DNA from: Leeuwenhoekiella sp044542075
GTDB lineage: Bacteria; Bacteroidota; Bacteroidia; Flavobacteriales; Flavobacteriaceae
Direction of reading: 5' to 3'
Length of the DNA stretch: 64,000 nucleotides
NCBI RefSeq assembly: GCF_044542075.1
Contig: NZ_JBITTU010000004.1
Coordinates: 372,001 to 436,000, forward strand
The notes under the pieces are model-generated. The model saw only the letters and a program-made list of their open reading frames with translations. It was not told the DNA's origin and searched no databases. Of the stretch, positions 1 to 8,699 are shown one piece after another. Numbering within the stretch: the first letter of the stretch is position 1; each line of letters starts with the position of its first letter. Both the position numbers and the translations under genes were made by a program.

Positions 1-540
1 CAGCAAACTGGTTTTGGTCCATTCACATTTGGTGGTGATGCAAATACTCCCGGAAATTTAGTTATTGGCTCAGATGCTTCAGTTTCTCCCATTATTATTT
101 CAGAGCCTGGATATTATGATATCAAAATGGATCTAAGGGATTTAACCTATACTGTAAATTCTATAACGGCCACTGCTCCTGCAAATATAGCTTCTGGTTT
201 TACTGGGGTATATGCTACGGGTTCAGGTCTTTTAGTAGATGGTGTTGCTATTACACGATTTAATCCTTCGCAATCATCTGCTCCATTAAAAGTAGATCCG
301 GATTTTCAATACAGATATTCCGCAGAGCTTGAATTTACAGCAGAAACCGGCCAGTTTATTTTTATAGGAAACCAGGTGAACTATAGCATTTTCTGGAGGT
401 TGAATAGTGGCGATATAGAAGCTGCAAGTACTATAGTACCTCAAGGTGGTTCTAATTGTGCTTTTAGTGAGCAATATGAGGGCACTTACAAATTAACAGT
501 AGATATATTTTTAAATACAATGACCATCACAAAGACTTAA
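1..540 (+). CDS. SusE/SusF-like outer-membrane glycan-binding protein (3' part)
   Basis: The reading frame is open from base 1, so the start lies outside the window and about 179 C-terminal residues are present. The segment shows a pattern typical of SusE/SusF starch-binding lipoproteins: a GYYDIKMDLRDLTYTV-like strand, then a compact beta domain, then a closing GTYKLTVDIFLNTMTITKT strand. Proteins of this type sit on the cell surface beside SusC/SusD and bind glycan without cleaving it. It ends 62 bp before the next susC. In sus loci this protein normally follows a SusC/SusD pair, so another pair may lie upstream. The family call rests on pattern and context; ligand unknown. Confidence 0.7.
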   Translation, partial: QQTGFGPFTFGGDANTPGNLVIGSDASVSPIIISEPGYYDIKMDLRDLTYTVNSITATAPANIASGFTGVYATGSGLLVDGVAITRFNPSQSSAPLKVDPDFQYRYSAELEFTAETGQFIFIGNQVNYSIFWRLNSGDIEAASTIVPQGGSNCAFSEQYEGTYKLTVDIFLNTMTITKT

Positions 541-602
541 ACATGGATTTTTTTGTGTGCTTAATAATTGAGAGAATTTTAAATAACGTAAATGTTTAAA
601 TA

Positions 603-3600
603 ATGAATTTTATAAAAAAGTTAGTTGTTCTAATACTTTTTTGCAATGCATCTTTATATGCGCAAAAGACGGTTAGTGGTGTGGTAACAGATGAGAATGG
701 TACTGTTTTACCCGGAGTTAATGTTATCGAGAAGGGTACAAATAATGGAGCGGTAAGCGACTTTGACGGAGTTTATAAATTAGAAACAGCTAATGATGCC
801 ATTTTAGTTTTTAGTTTTCTAGGTTTTCAAAGTCAGGAAGTATCTGTAGCAAGTAAAACAACAATAGATGTAACCTTACAAAATGATCAGCAAGCATTAG
901 ATGAAGTTGTTGTGATAGGTTATGGGGCTGTAGACAGAGATAAAATATCAAGTTCTATATCTACTGTAGAAGGAGAGGAATTAACTAAAATTACTGCAAG
1001 TAACCCTGCTGAAAGTTTACAAGGTAAAGCAGCAGGTGTGCAGGTACTCTCAGGTGGGGGAAATCCTGGTGCGTCTCCACAAATTCTTATACGTGGGGTT
1101 ACCTCAAATAATGGCACCTCACCTCTTATTGTATTAGATGGAGTGCCACAACCACAGGGTACTTCTCTTAATTTACTAAACCCTGCAGATATTAAGAATT
1201 TTCAAATTTTAAAAGATGCTTCAGCTTCTGCAATTTACGGCTCAAGAGCTTCTAATGGTGTGGTGCTTATTACCACAAAAAGAGGGAAAGAGGGAAAGAC
1301 TATTATCAATTTAGATTTTTCTCAAGGCTACCAAAGGTTAGAAAAGATAAATCTTGCTGGAGCAGATGAGTATATTCAGGTAATGAATTTAAGACGCACT
1401 AATGATGGGAGTGCGCCGCTATACAACGCAGAAGATTTTACTGCAGACACAGACTGGTGGGAGGAGACAATAGAAAATTTTGCACCAGTTACAAATTTTA
1501 ATTTACGTGCTTCGGGCGGTTCAGATAAAGTTAAATACGCTGCGAGTATGAGTTATTTTAATCAGGAGTCAAATTATACCAAGGGATATTATGAGAAAAT
1601 AACCGCCCGTTTTAATGTTGATTTTAAGTTATCTGATAAAATTACGCTAAAACAAGATTTGAACCCTAGAATTGAAAATTTTGGAAACTCCCCTAATTTG
1701 CTCTATAGCATATTAAGAATAGACCCGCTTACAGATGTGTATTTACCTCAAAACGAGCGTGTGGGCAACAGTTTTAGTATCTATGCACCCAGCAATAATC
1801 AAGTGCCTAACCCGGTGGGAAGCGTAGCAAGGTTGTTTAATGAAACTAAGTTTTTTGCGCTTATATCTAATACGCAGTTAAATTATGAGATAACGCCAGA
1901 GCTTACTTTTAATTCGCAATTAGGATTAAATATCAATCACTCTAGACAAGACATTTTTAACCCAACATATTTTACCACGCCTAATCAACAACAAGAGATT
2001 AATAATGTGTCAAGACGTGTAAATGAGAATTTTGATTATGTTTTTAATAATACTATTAATTACACACAAGATTTCGGAAAGCATTACGTAAACCTTTTAG
2101 GTGGTGTTTTATTTGATTCTCAAACGTTTAATTATGTTTCAGCTTTTAGAGAAGATATTCCAGATGATGAAAATCCTGATCTAAGATACCTTGATGCTGC
2201 GACAGGTGAAGGTATTTCTGTAGGAGGCAATGAGGCTGTAGAGACCATTTTCTCAGGTATATTTAGAGGTATTTATAGTTATGACAATAGATATTTCTTT
2301 ACAGGTACCATTCGCGCAGATGAATCTTCAAAATTTGCCAAAGGAAATAGATTAGGCGTTTTTCCCAGTGTTTCGGTAGCCTGGGATATAGATTCAGAGT
2401 CATTTTTTGATGTAGATTTTATAAGTAATCTTAGACTTAAAGCAGGTTACGGGCAGATAGGTAATCAAAATATTAACCGTAACGGACAATTTTTTGCTAT
2501 AGGTACGGGTAATTATGTTTTTGGCGGAGACCGGGTAGTAACTAATTTTCTTTCGCAGTTTGGTAATCCCGGTTTAAAGTGGGAAACCGTTGAGGATAAA
2601 AACTTTGGCCTTACCGCAACGCTTTTTGATAACGCACTTGATTTTTCGGTGGAATATTATCAGAAAACATCAAAAGATTTACTTTTTAACGTAGAGCTTC
2701 CTAATTATACGGGTATTCCTGGGCTTGTTTCTCAAAATGTTGGGAGTTTTGAATCTAAAGGATGGGATATTCAAGTAGGATATAACAAAACCTGGGGAGA
2801 TTTTAAAATGGATCTTAACGTAAATGTTTCTACAAATGAAAGTCGTGCTGTTGAGCTAGCTCCGGGTAACGAGCAACTTTTTGGACAAAATAGATCTGAC
2901 CTGGGTAATAGATTTATAAAAATTACAGAGTTAGGAGAACGTGTAGGTTTATTTTATGGTTTTGAAACTGATGGTATTTTTCAAAATCAAACGGAGATTA
3001 ATGCACATTCGTCAGAAACAGGTCAACTTATACAGCCTAATGCACAACCCGGTGATTTAAAGTTTGTAGATACTAATAATGATGGGCTGCTTAACGATAA
3101 TGATTTAACAACTATAGGAAACCCGTTCCCAGATTTTTATGGAGGTTTTACAGGAAACTTCAGTTATAAAAATCTTGATCTTTCTATGCAATGGTATGGT
3201 ACCTATGGTAATGAGGTATTTAATTATACGAGAACGTTTATTAATGCAGGTACTCAAGATGTTAACGTAGGCGCCGGTACTTTAGGTAGAGTCTGGACAC
3301 CAGAAAATCCTAATGCAGAATTTCCAAGACTTACGTTGCTAGATCGTAATGGTAACTATCAAAGACCTTCTAGCTTATTTATTGAAGATGCATCATACTT
3401 AAGACTTCGCAACATTCAAATAGGGTATAATTTCAACATACCTAATTTTCAGAAATTGAGAGTATTTGTTTCAGGACAAAATCTGTTAACCCTTTCAGAA
3501 TACTCAGGCTTTGATCCTGAGGTTGGAGCAGGTGGGGACATTATTAATGATTTTGGTGTTGACTATGCACGATATCCTGTTTCTAAAACATATTTACTAG

Positions 3601-3620
3601 GACTTAATTTAACTTTTTAA
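603..3620 (+). CDS. SusC/RagA-family TonB-linked outer-membrane glycan importer
   Basis: A 1005-residue TonB-dependent transporter. It has a signal peptide ending near SLYAQ, an N-terminal carboxypeptidase-D-like regulatory domain (about residues 22-100, GVVTDENG.. PGVNV), a TonB box-like LDEVVVIGYG, a plug domain with the NPAESLQGKAAGVQV and IYGSRASNGVVLITTK signatures, and a long beta-barrel ending in an aromatic residue (LNLTF). It forms a complex with the SusD 4 bp downstream to pull surface oligosaccharides into the periplasm with TonB energy. No promoter is obvious in the 62 bp upstream, so it is probably co-transcribed with the preceding SusE/F-like gene. The substrate is inferred from neighbours: a sulfated, galactose-rich glycan. 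Confidence 0.93.
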   Translation: MNFIKKLVVLILFCNASLYAQKTVSGVVTDENGTVLPGVNVIEKGTNNGAVSDFDGVYKLETANDAILVFSFLGFQSQEVSVASKTTIDVTLQNDQQALDEVVVIGYGAVDRDKISSSISTVEGEELTKITASNPAESLQGKAAGVQVLSGGGNPGASPQILIRGVTSNNGTSPLIVLDGVPQPQGTSLNLLNPADIKNFQILKDASASAIYGSRASNGVVLITTKRGKEGKTIINLDFSQGYQRLEKINLAGADEYIQVMNLRRTNDGSAPLYNAEDFTADTDWWEETIENFAPVTNFNLRASGGSDKVKYAASMSYFNQESNYTKGYYEKITARFNVDFKLSDKITLKQDLNPRIENFGNSPNLLYSILRIDPLTDVYLPQNERVGNSFSIYAPSNNQVPNPVGSVARLFNETKFFALISNTQLNYEITPELTFNSQLGLNINHSRQDIFNPTYFTTPNQQQEINNVSRRVNENFDYVFNNTINYTQDFGKHYVNLLGGVLFDSQTFNYVSAFREDIPDDENPDLRYLDAATGEGISVGGNEAVETIFSGIFRGIYSYDNRYFFTGTIRADESSKFAKGNRLGVFPSVSVAWDIDSESFFDVDFISNLRLKAGYGQIGNQNINRNGQFFAIGTGNYVFGGDRVVTNFLSQFGNPGLKWETVEDKNFGLTATLFDNALDFSVEYYQKTSKDLLFNVELPNYTGIPGLVSQNVGSFESKGWDIQVGYNKTWGDFKMDLNVNVSTNESRAVELAPGNEQLFGQNRSDLGNRFIKITELGERVGLFYGFETDGIFQNQTEINAHSSETGQLIQPNAQPGDLKFVDTNNDGLLNDNDLTTIGNPFPDFYGGFTGNFSYKNLDLSMQWYGTYGNEVFNYTRTFINAGTQDVNVGAGTLGRVWTPENPNAEFPRLTLLDRNGNYQRPSSLFIEDASYLRLRNIQIGYNFNIPNFQKLRVFVSGQNLLTLSEYSGFDPEVGAGGDIINDFGVDYARYPVSKTYLLGLNLTF

Positions 3621-3624
3621 GATT

Positions 3625-5205
3625 ATGAAAAAGATAGTAATACTATTTAGTTTAATTCTTACTGTAACCATCAGCGGCTGCAGTAAAGAAGAATTTCTTG
3701 ATCAACCGCTTAGAGGAAGACAGCAGTTAGACGATTTCTTTTCCTCACCAGAGAATGCAGAGCTTTTTGTGAACTCAGTTTATTCAAAAGTTAATGGTGA
3801 AAGCTGGTTTCAAATAGAATTTTTCAGACAAATCTGTGAGATGTCTACAGATGATAACTGGGCAGGAAATACAGAGCAACCACGACCAGATATTTCTGGT
3901 ATTGCGGCTTATAATGTTTTTGCAGGTTCATTTTATATTAATTCTTTTTGGGAAAATACCTATATAGGGATTACCCGTGCAAATATTGCTTTAGAACGTA
4001 TTCCTGAAGTAGAAATGGACGAGACTTTAAAATCTCGCTTACTTGCCGAAGCACGTTTCTTAAGAGCCTGGTATTATTATGATTTAGTACGTAATTACGG
4101 GGGTGTACCTATTGTTACAACCTATACAGAATTACTAGAACCTGCGATAAATGATAAGGTACGGTCTTCGGTAGATGAGGTTTATGATTTTGTAGAAAGT
4201 GAGCTTCTTTTAGCGATTGAAGATTTACCGCTAAAAAGTGAATATGCTACAAAAGATTTAGGAAGAATTACTAAAGGAGCAGGGCAAACGCTTTTAGCTA
4301 AAACCTATTTATATCGTGAAAAATGGGCGTTGGCTCAGGATATCGCAGAAGATGTTATTGAGTTAGGCCAGTATCAATTAGAACCTAAGTTTGAAGATAT
4401 TTTCTCTGTGTATAACCATCACGGGGTAGAATCTATTTTTGAAGTAGATATGATTACAAATCCTCAGTTTGCCAATATAGGAGGGCACATAAGTACTACT
4501 GCCGGTACCCGGGTAGATCAAGGTTTTGGGTGGTGTATGCCAAGTAGTGATCTTGAAAATGCATACTTAAGTGAAGGAGATGAAATACGATTACGTTCTA
4601 CCATTATGAAACATGGAGAGCCAGTTTACGGTGATCCTCAGGTGACTTCATTTGATGCGGCTCCAGACCGCAATAAATCTGGTAGAACGAGTAGAAAAGC
4701 TTACATACCGCTGGCAGACCGTGAAGATCCGTATGTAAGAGGTCAACACCCGCTTCCTGTTATACGATTTAGATATGCAGACTTACTATTAGTTCATGCA
4801 GAGGCGGCCTATTTTGCAGGTGATGAGAGTGCGGCATTAACATCACTTAAAATGATACGTGACCGTGTTGAATTAGAAACAAATATGGGCTTGACCGGTA
4901 GTAGTTTGAGAGATGCAATCTGGAAAGAAAGAAGATTAGAACTTGCTTTAGAACAGCAACGTCTATTTGATCTAAGAAGGCAAAAAGTAAATGGTACTCC
5001 TAGAATCGCAACTATTTTAGGACCTAACGGAACTTTTGTAAAGTATAACACAGAGGTAAGTACAGACCCTTTTGAAACCACAAATCTGGGAGAACCTCAA
5101 GACAAAGGAGCTTTGTTTGACCCTAGTGTTCACTTATTGTGGCCCATACCGCCAGAAGAAATTCAATTGTCAAGAGGAAACATTACCCAAAACCCGGGTT
5201 ACTAA
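3625..5205 (+). CDS. SusD/RagB-family surface glycan-binding lipoprotein
   Basis: A 526-residue SusD partner of the preceding SusC, starting 4 bp after its stop codon. The N-terminus MKKIVILFSLILTVTISGC is a lipoprotein signal peptide with Cys19 as the lipidated residue, followed by SKEEFLDQP, a usual SusD opening. Family marks include RFLRAWYYYDLVRNYGGVP (the TPR-like helical core), a region around RKAYIPLADRE, VIRFRYADLLLVHAEA, KERRLELALEQQRLFDLRR, and the C-terminal WPIPPEEIQLSRGNITQNPGY. It forms the lid of the SusCD complex at the outer surface. Which sugar it binds cannot be read from the sequence. Confidence 0.93.
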   Translation: MKKIVILFSLILTVTISGCSKEEFLDQPLRGRQQLDDFFSSPENAELFVNSVYSKVNGESWFQIEFFRQICEMSTDDNWAGNTEQPRPDISGIAAYNVFAGSFYINSFWENTYIGITRANIALERIPEVEMDETLKSRLLAEARFLRAWYYYDLVRNYGGVPIVTTYTELLEPAINDKVRSSVDEVYDFVESELLLAIEDLPLKSEYATKDLGRITKGAGQTLLAKTYLYREKWALAQDIAEDVIELGQYQLEPKFEDIFSVYNHHGVESIFEVDMITNPQFANIGGHISTTAGTRVDQGFGWCMPSSDLENAYLSEGDEIRLRSTIMKHGEPVYGDPQVTSFDAAPDRNKSGRTSRKAYIPLADREDPYVRGQHPLPVIRFRYADLLLVHAEAAYFAGDESAALTSLKMIRDRVELETNMGLTGSSLRDAIWKERRLELALEQQRLFDLRRQKVNGTPRIATILGPNGTFVKYNTEVSTDPFETTNLGEPQDKGALFDPSVHLLWPIPPEEIQLSRGNITQNPGY

Positions 5206-5219
5206 TAAATAAAATTAAA

Positions 5220-6683
5220 ATGAAAAATTTTAGAAAACTTAAATTTCTGACTTTCGTAAGTATCCTCGTTTTTTTATCGAGCTGTGAGCGTGATAATTTT
5301 ACAGATCCTAATGATCAGAGATTTGGTGCGGTGATAGACACCTCTAACACAACAGATGAGGTCATTGAAGATGAGGGTCCTGATTTTCAAACTTCAAGTC
5401 TTACTACAGAAATTACTGTAAGTACAACAAATGGTAAAGCAATAAACCCTCGTATTTATGGGATTAATAATGACTGGCGCAGAATCACAAATGGTATGTA
5501 TCCTGCATTTCAAACTGTGTTAGAGCAAATTAATTATGAATTAATTCGGTTTCCGGGAGGCTTTGAATCAGAATTTTATGACTGGAGTGAGAACACAACT
5601 CCGGGTTGGCCTAATAGTCCTGCACAGCAGGGAGCAACAATAGAGACGGTTAAGGCATCAAATCCTAATGCAATAAGTATTGTGGTGCCTATACGTCTTG
5701 CGATGTTAGAAACTCTTTTTTCATCAGGCTGGGATACCGCTGTAGAATTGCTAAAAAGTGAGGCTGAAGATGCAATTACGCGAACCGGTGCAGCTAATAT
5801 TTTAAGTGTAGAACTGGGCAATGAGTGGTGGTTGCAGTTTGCTGGTCAAGGTGTAGAACGCGAAGATAAACTCAAAAAATACGGTGAGATTGCAAAGCGG
5901 TTAGCAAGACATATCAACGAGAAATTTCCAGATTCTTCATTTAAAATTCTGGTTAATGGTGATTATACACAGCCAGAGGAATTCACGGTCTTAAATCAAA
6001 TTTTTGGAACAACGCTTGACGATATAGATGGTCTTATACTACACACTTATACAGGTTATGATTCAGAATCACATGATATACGTGATTTGCAGGCAAATAT
6101 AGATGCCTGCCAGACAAATCTGGGCAAGAGCTATTTATCACTCTCTGAGTGGGCTCCTTCAAAAGCTTATAATAATGGGAAAATTTATGCTCAGGGTGCT
6201 AATTTACTTGTAGAACAAATGTATGAGCACGCTTTAGCAGAAGCAGATGAGGCAGCTTTCTGGCCACCTACAAACCCGGCGATTCCCGGTCTGGGTCTTT
6301 TTAATTTTCAACTTACGCTGGCGTATCCTACCGCTCAGCTTTTTGGAGACATGGCTAGTGATTTTAGAGGTAAAGTGTTAAATGTTACAGATGGCACTGT
6401 GCGAGGCGCAGCAGCACTGCAAGAAGATGGTACTATGGTTGTTTATGTTACCGGTAAGGAAACTCCATTTACAACGGTAACATTAAATCTGGATACCGAA
6501 ATAAGTGAGGTGGTTTCTGCTCAAATCTGGCAACCAGGTAACTTAGCAGATACAGCAGAAGCTACGCCCATGACTTTAATAAATGAAGTTCCATATTTTA
6601 AAAAAGACAATTCAATTGTATTTAATATTAATGAAGAGAGTCTCTACACGATTTATAAACTAGTTCTTAAAGTATCTAACTAA
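5220..6683 (+). CDS. Surface lipoprotein glycoside hydrolase, clan GH-A fold (family unassigned)
   Basis: A 487-residue lipoprotein. The start at 5220 is preferred over the upstream in-frame ATG at 5139 because it begins a proper lipoprotein signal (MKNFRKLKFL.. FLSSC, Cys22) and avoids overlap with susD. The mature part shows clan GH-A marks: a strand near 77-82 (NPRIYGIN), RFPGGFESEFYDW (110-122) as in GH39/GH51-type enzymes, the acid/base Glu202 in ELGNEWW, and the likely nucleophile Glu310 in LSEWAPS, followed by a small C-terminal beta domain. It may be an exo-acting arabinofuranosidase- or glucuronidase-like enzyme; the exact family is unresolved. The 12 residues after the lipobox (DNFTDPND.RF) are shared with the next gene's product. 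Confidence 0.72.
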   Translation: MKNFRKLKFLTFVSILVFLSSCERDNFTDPNDQRFGAVIDTSNTTDEVIEDEGPDFQTSSLTTEITVSTTNGKAINPRIYGINNDWRRITNGMYPAFQTVLEQINYELIRFPGGFESEFYDWSENTTPGWPNSPAQQGATIETVKASNPNAISIVVPIRLAMLETLFSSGWDTAVELLKSEAEDAITRTGAANILSVELGNEWWLQFAGQGVEREDKLKKYGEIAKRLARHINEKFPDSSFKILVNGDYTQPEEFTVLNQIFGTTLDDIDGLILHTYTGYDSESHDIRDLQANIDACQTNLGKSYLSLSEWAPSKAYNNGKIYAQGANLLVEQMYEHALAEADEAAFWPPTNPAIPGLGLFNFQLTLAYPTAQLFGDMASDFRGKVLNVTDGTVRGAAALQEDGTMVVYVTGKETPFTTVTLNLDTEISEVVSAQIWQPGNLADTAEATPMTLINEVPYFKKDNSIVFNINEESLYTIYKLVLKVSN

Positions 6684-6720
6684 CCTATAACTTAAGATCT
6701 CTCTCATCTAAAAGTATATA

Positions 6721-8364
6721 ATGATTAAACTAGCAAGTAAAGTTTTTTTAATTGTAAGCGTTTCTCTTATAATCGTTATAATGGGAGGCTGTGATAAAGA
6801 CAATTTTACAGATCCTAATGACCCTAGATTTGATGCAGAATTTCAAGGCGTTTCTATAAATCTTGAAAGTACTTTTCAAACAATAGATCATTTTGGAGCC
6901 TCAGGAGGTTTTCAAGATCAATGGGTAGGTAAATGGCCCGATGCAAAGCGAGAAGCTGCTGCTAAATTATTATTTAGCAATCAAAATGACGCTCAGGGTA
7001 ACCCTGAAGGTATAGGTCTTAGCTTGTGGAGAACCGTTATTGGTGATGGTGCTGCAGATCAGTCTGATAGCGGTTTTCGATCTAATTCCTGGTTTAGAGA
7101 GACAGAATGCTTTCTGAGTCCAGATGGTACTTACGATTGGTCAAAGCAAGAAGGAGAGCAATGGTTTTTGGCTAAAGCGCGAGAATATGGAGTTAACAAA
7201 TTTTCAGCCTGGGCAACCACGCCTCCATATTTTATGACAAAAAACGGCTATACGTTTAGCACTAGTGATGTGGCTACTTTTAATTCTCCTGAAAGCAATT
7301 ATGAAGCCTATGCTAATTTTTTAGCATCCGTTATGAATCACTATGAGGGCGCAGGTTATAATTTTGAAACTATTTGCGCATTTAATGAAACGCAATATGA
7401 GTGGAATGCGGTGATAGGTGAGGCTTCACAATCTGGCACAAGGGTGACTAATGCAGAAGTTGCAGCAGTTACACGAATTATGGATGAAGTATTTACAGAG
7501 AAAGGAGTGAATGCTAAAATTATGATACCAGAAGCTGCACAATTAAAATATCTCTTCGAAGGGACTACTAATACCGAAAATCAAATTGAAGAATTTTGGG
7601 AGGAATCTAGTGCAAACTATATAGGTGATCTTAATAATCTTTCCCAGCATGTCGCCGGTCACAGTTATTTTAGTAACAACACCACTGAAGAATCACTTCG
7701 ACAGCGTAAATCACTAAATTCTAAATTACAAAGTAATCCTCAAAATCTTGATTACTGGCAAACAGAATATAGTTTACTTGGCGCTGCCTATCAGCAAAAT
7801 AGGGATGTAAATACTTTAGAGGATATAGATTATGCTCTTTGGCTTGCCCATATTATTCATACTGATTTGGTTTATGGAAATGCGACTGGTTGGAGCTTCT
7901 GGACAGCTTTTAATCAATCTCAATTTGGAGATCACCCTAATCGTTTTAATTTAATATTGTATACTCCTAATGTAGATGGGCCATCAAATACAGACGGTAC
8001 GTTTCAGGAGAATAAACTTTTATGGGCATTGGGCAATTACAGCAGATTTGTAAAACCAGGTATGGTTCGTTTTGCTATTGAAGATCCTGATTACACAGAT
8101 GATGTAGCCTCAATAGAAAATTTTATGATATCTGGCTACACAGACCTATCAAATAAGGAAATTGTTCTGGTATTAATAAACGCTACAGAAGATACAAGAA
8201 GTCTGGCTTTAGATGGATATGCAGAAAGGTTTTCAGTTGTAGGTGATATTTTTGAAATGTACACAACCTCCGCAACAGCTAATTTAAGAAAATCAACTAC
8301 TAATGCAGAAGAGATAACAATACCCGCAAAATCTATTGTTACTTTGCGTGCTCCACTTAATTAA
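6721..8364 (+). CDS. GH30-family lipoprotein glycosidase (endo-beta-1,6-galactanase-like)
   Basis: A 547-residue lipoprotein with lipobox Cys24 (IIVIMGGC). The body matches GH30: QTIDHFGASGGFQDQWVG at 53-70, GIGLSLWR at 97-104, acid/base Glu223 in FNETQYEW, GHSYF near 313-317, nucleophile Glu349 in YWQTEYSLL, then LLWALGNYSRFVKPG leading into the C-terminal beta-sandwich usual for GH30. Members resembling this one act on beta-1,6-galactan or related beta-linked glycans; activity here is inferred. The acidic stretch after the cysteine suggests surface display. The gene sits 37 bp after the GH-A gene and is followed by a rho-independent terminator, so it closes the first transcription unit. Confidence 0.87.
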   Translation: MIKLASKVFLIVSVSLIIVIMGGCDKDNFTDPNDPRFDAEFQGVSINLESTFQTIDHFGASGGFQDQWVGKWPDAKREAAAKLLFSNQNDAQGNPEGIGLSLWRTVIGDGAADQSDSGFRSNSWFRETECFLSPDGTYDWSKQEGEQWFLAKAREYGVNKFSAWATTPPYFMTKNGYTFSTSDVATFNSPESNYEAYANFLASVMNHYEGAGYNFETICAFNETQYEWNAVIGEASQSGTRVTNAEVAAVTRIMDEVFTEKGVNAKIMIPEAAQLKYLFEGTTNTENQIEEFWEESSANYIGDLNNLSQHVAGHSYFSNNTTEESLRQRKSLNSKLQSNPQNLDYWQTEYSLLGAAYQQNRDVNTLEDIDYALWLAHIIHTDLVYGNATGWSFWTAFNQSQFGDHPNRFNLILYTPNVDGPSNTDGTFQENKLLWALGNYSRFVKPGMVRFAIEDPDYTDDVASIENFMISGYTDLSNKEIVLVLINATEDTRSLALDGYAERFSVVGDIFEMYTTSATANLRKSTTNAEEITIPAKSIVTLRAPLN

Positions 8365-8391
8365 TTCTTTTGAAATTTTAGTTATTTATAA

Positions 8392-8418
8392 GGTCTCTCT
8401 CTAGAGATCTTTTTTTTT
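8392..8418 (+). terminator. Rho-independent terminator after the first GH30 gene
   Basis: A stem of GGTCTCT (8392-8398) and AGAGATC (8403-8409), with one G-T pair and a 4-nt loop, is followed at once by nine T. It lies 28 bp after the stop codon at 8364 and separates the SusCD/GH-A/GH30 unit from the sulfatase-led unit. Confidence 0.75.
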
Positions 8419-8699
8419 GTAAAATTTTACGGTTTACTAAAATTTCAAACGTTTTTTTATAGCCACTACTGCTGTCGTTATCAAATGCAGTAGGAATAGA
8501 ACACTTAAATTTAAACTTGAAACATTAAGTAAAAAGGGGTTTAAGAGCCTTTTTGTGAAGAATTGAACGAATTATAAAACCATTTCGTAAGATTATCCAT
8601 TTTTTGAATTGATAAGTCCATTTCAAACACCCTGTAGATAGAATAAATTTGAGAAAGCACAATGAAGTCGGTTTTTATAAACTTTCAAAATATAATAGT
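8419..8699 (+). promoter_or_regulatory. Leader region and probable promoter of the sulfatase-led unit
   Basis: No gene fits in this stretch. It contains an inverted repeat, CTACTGC at 8466-8472 and GCAGTAG at 8487-8493 with a 14-nt loop. TAAATTTG at 8644-8651 matches the Bacteroidota TAnnTTTG element, with TTTC 19 bp further upstream in place of the usual TTTG. That would put the transcription start some tens of bases before the ATG at 8700. The promoter is plausible; a role for the inverted repeat is not shown. Confidence 0.45.

Noticed and set aside
5139..5219. Upstream start for the clan GH-A lipoprotein gene.
   Set aside because: It would overlap susD by 67 bp and put a charged segment before an otherwise perfect lipoprotein signal at 5220.
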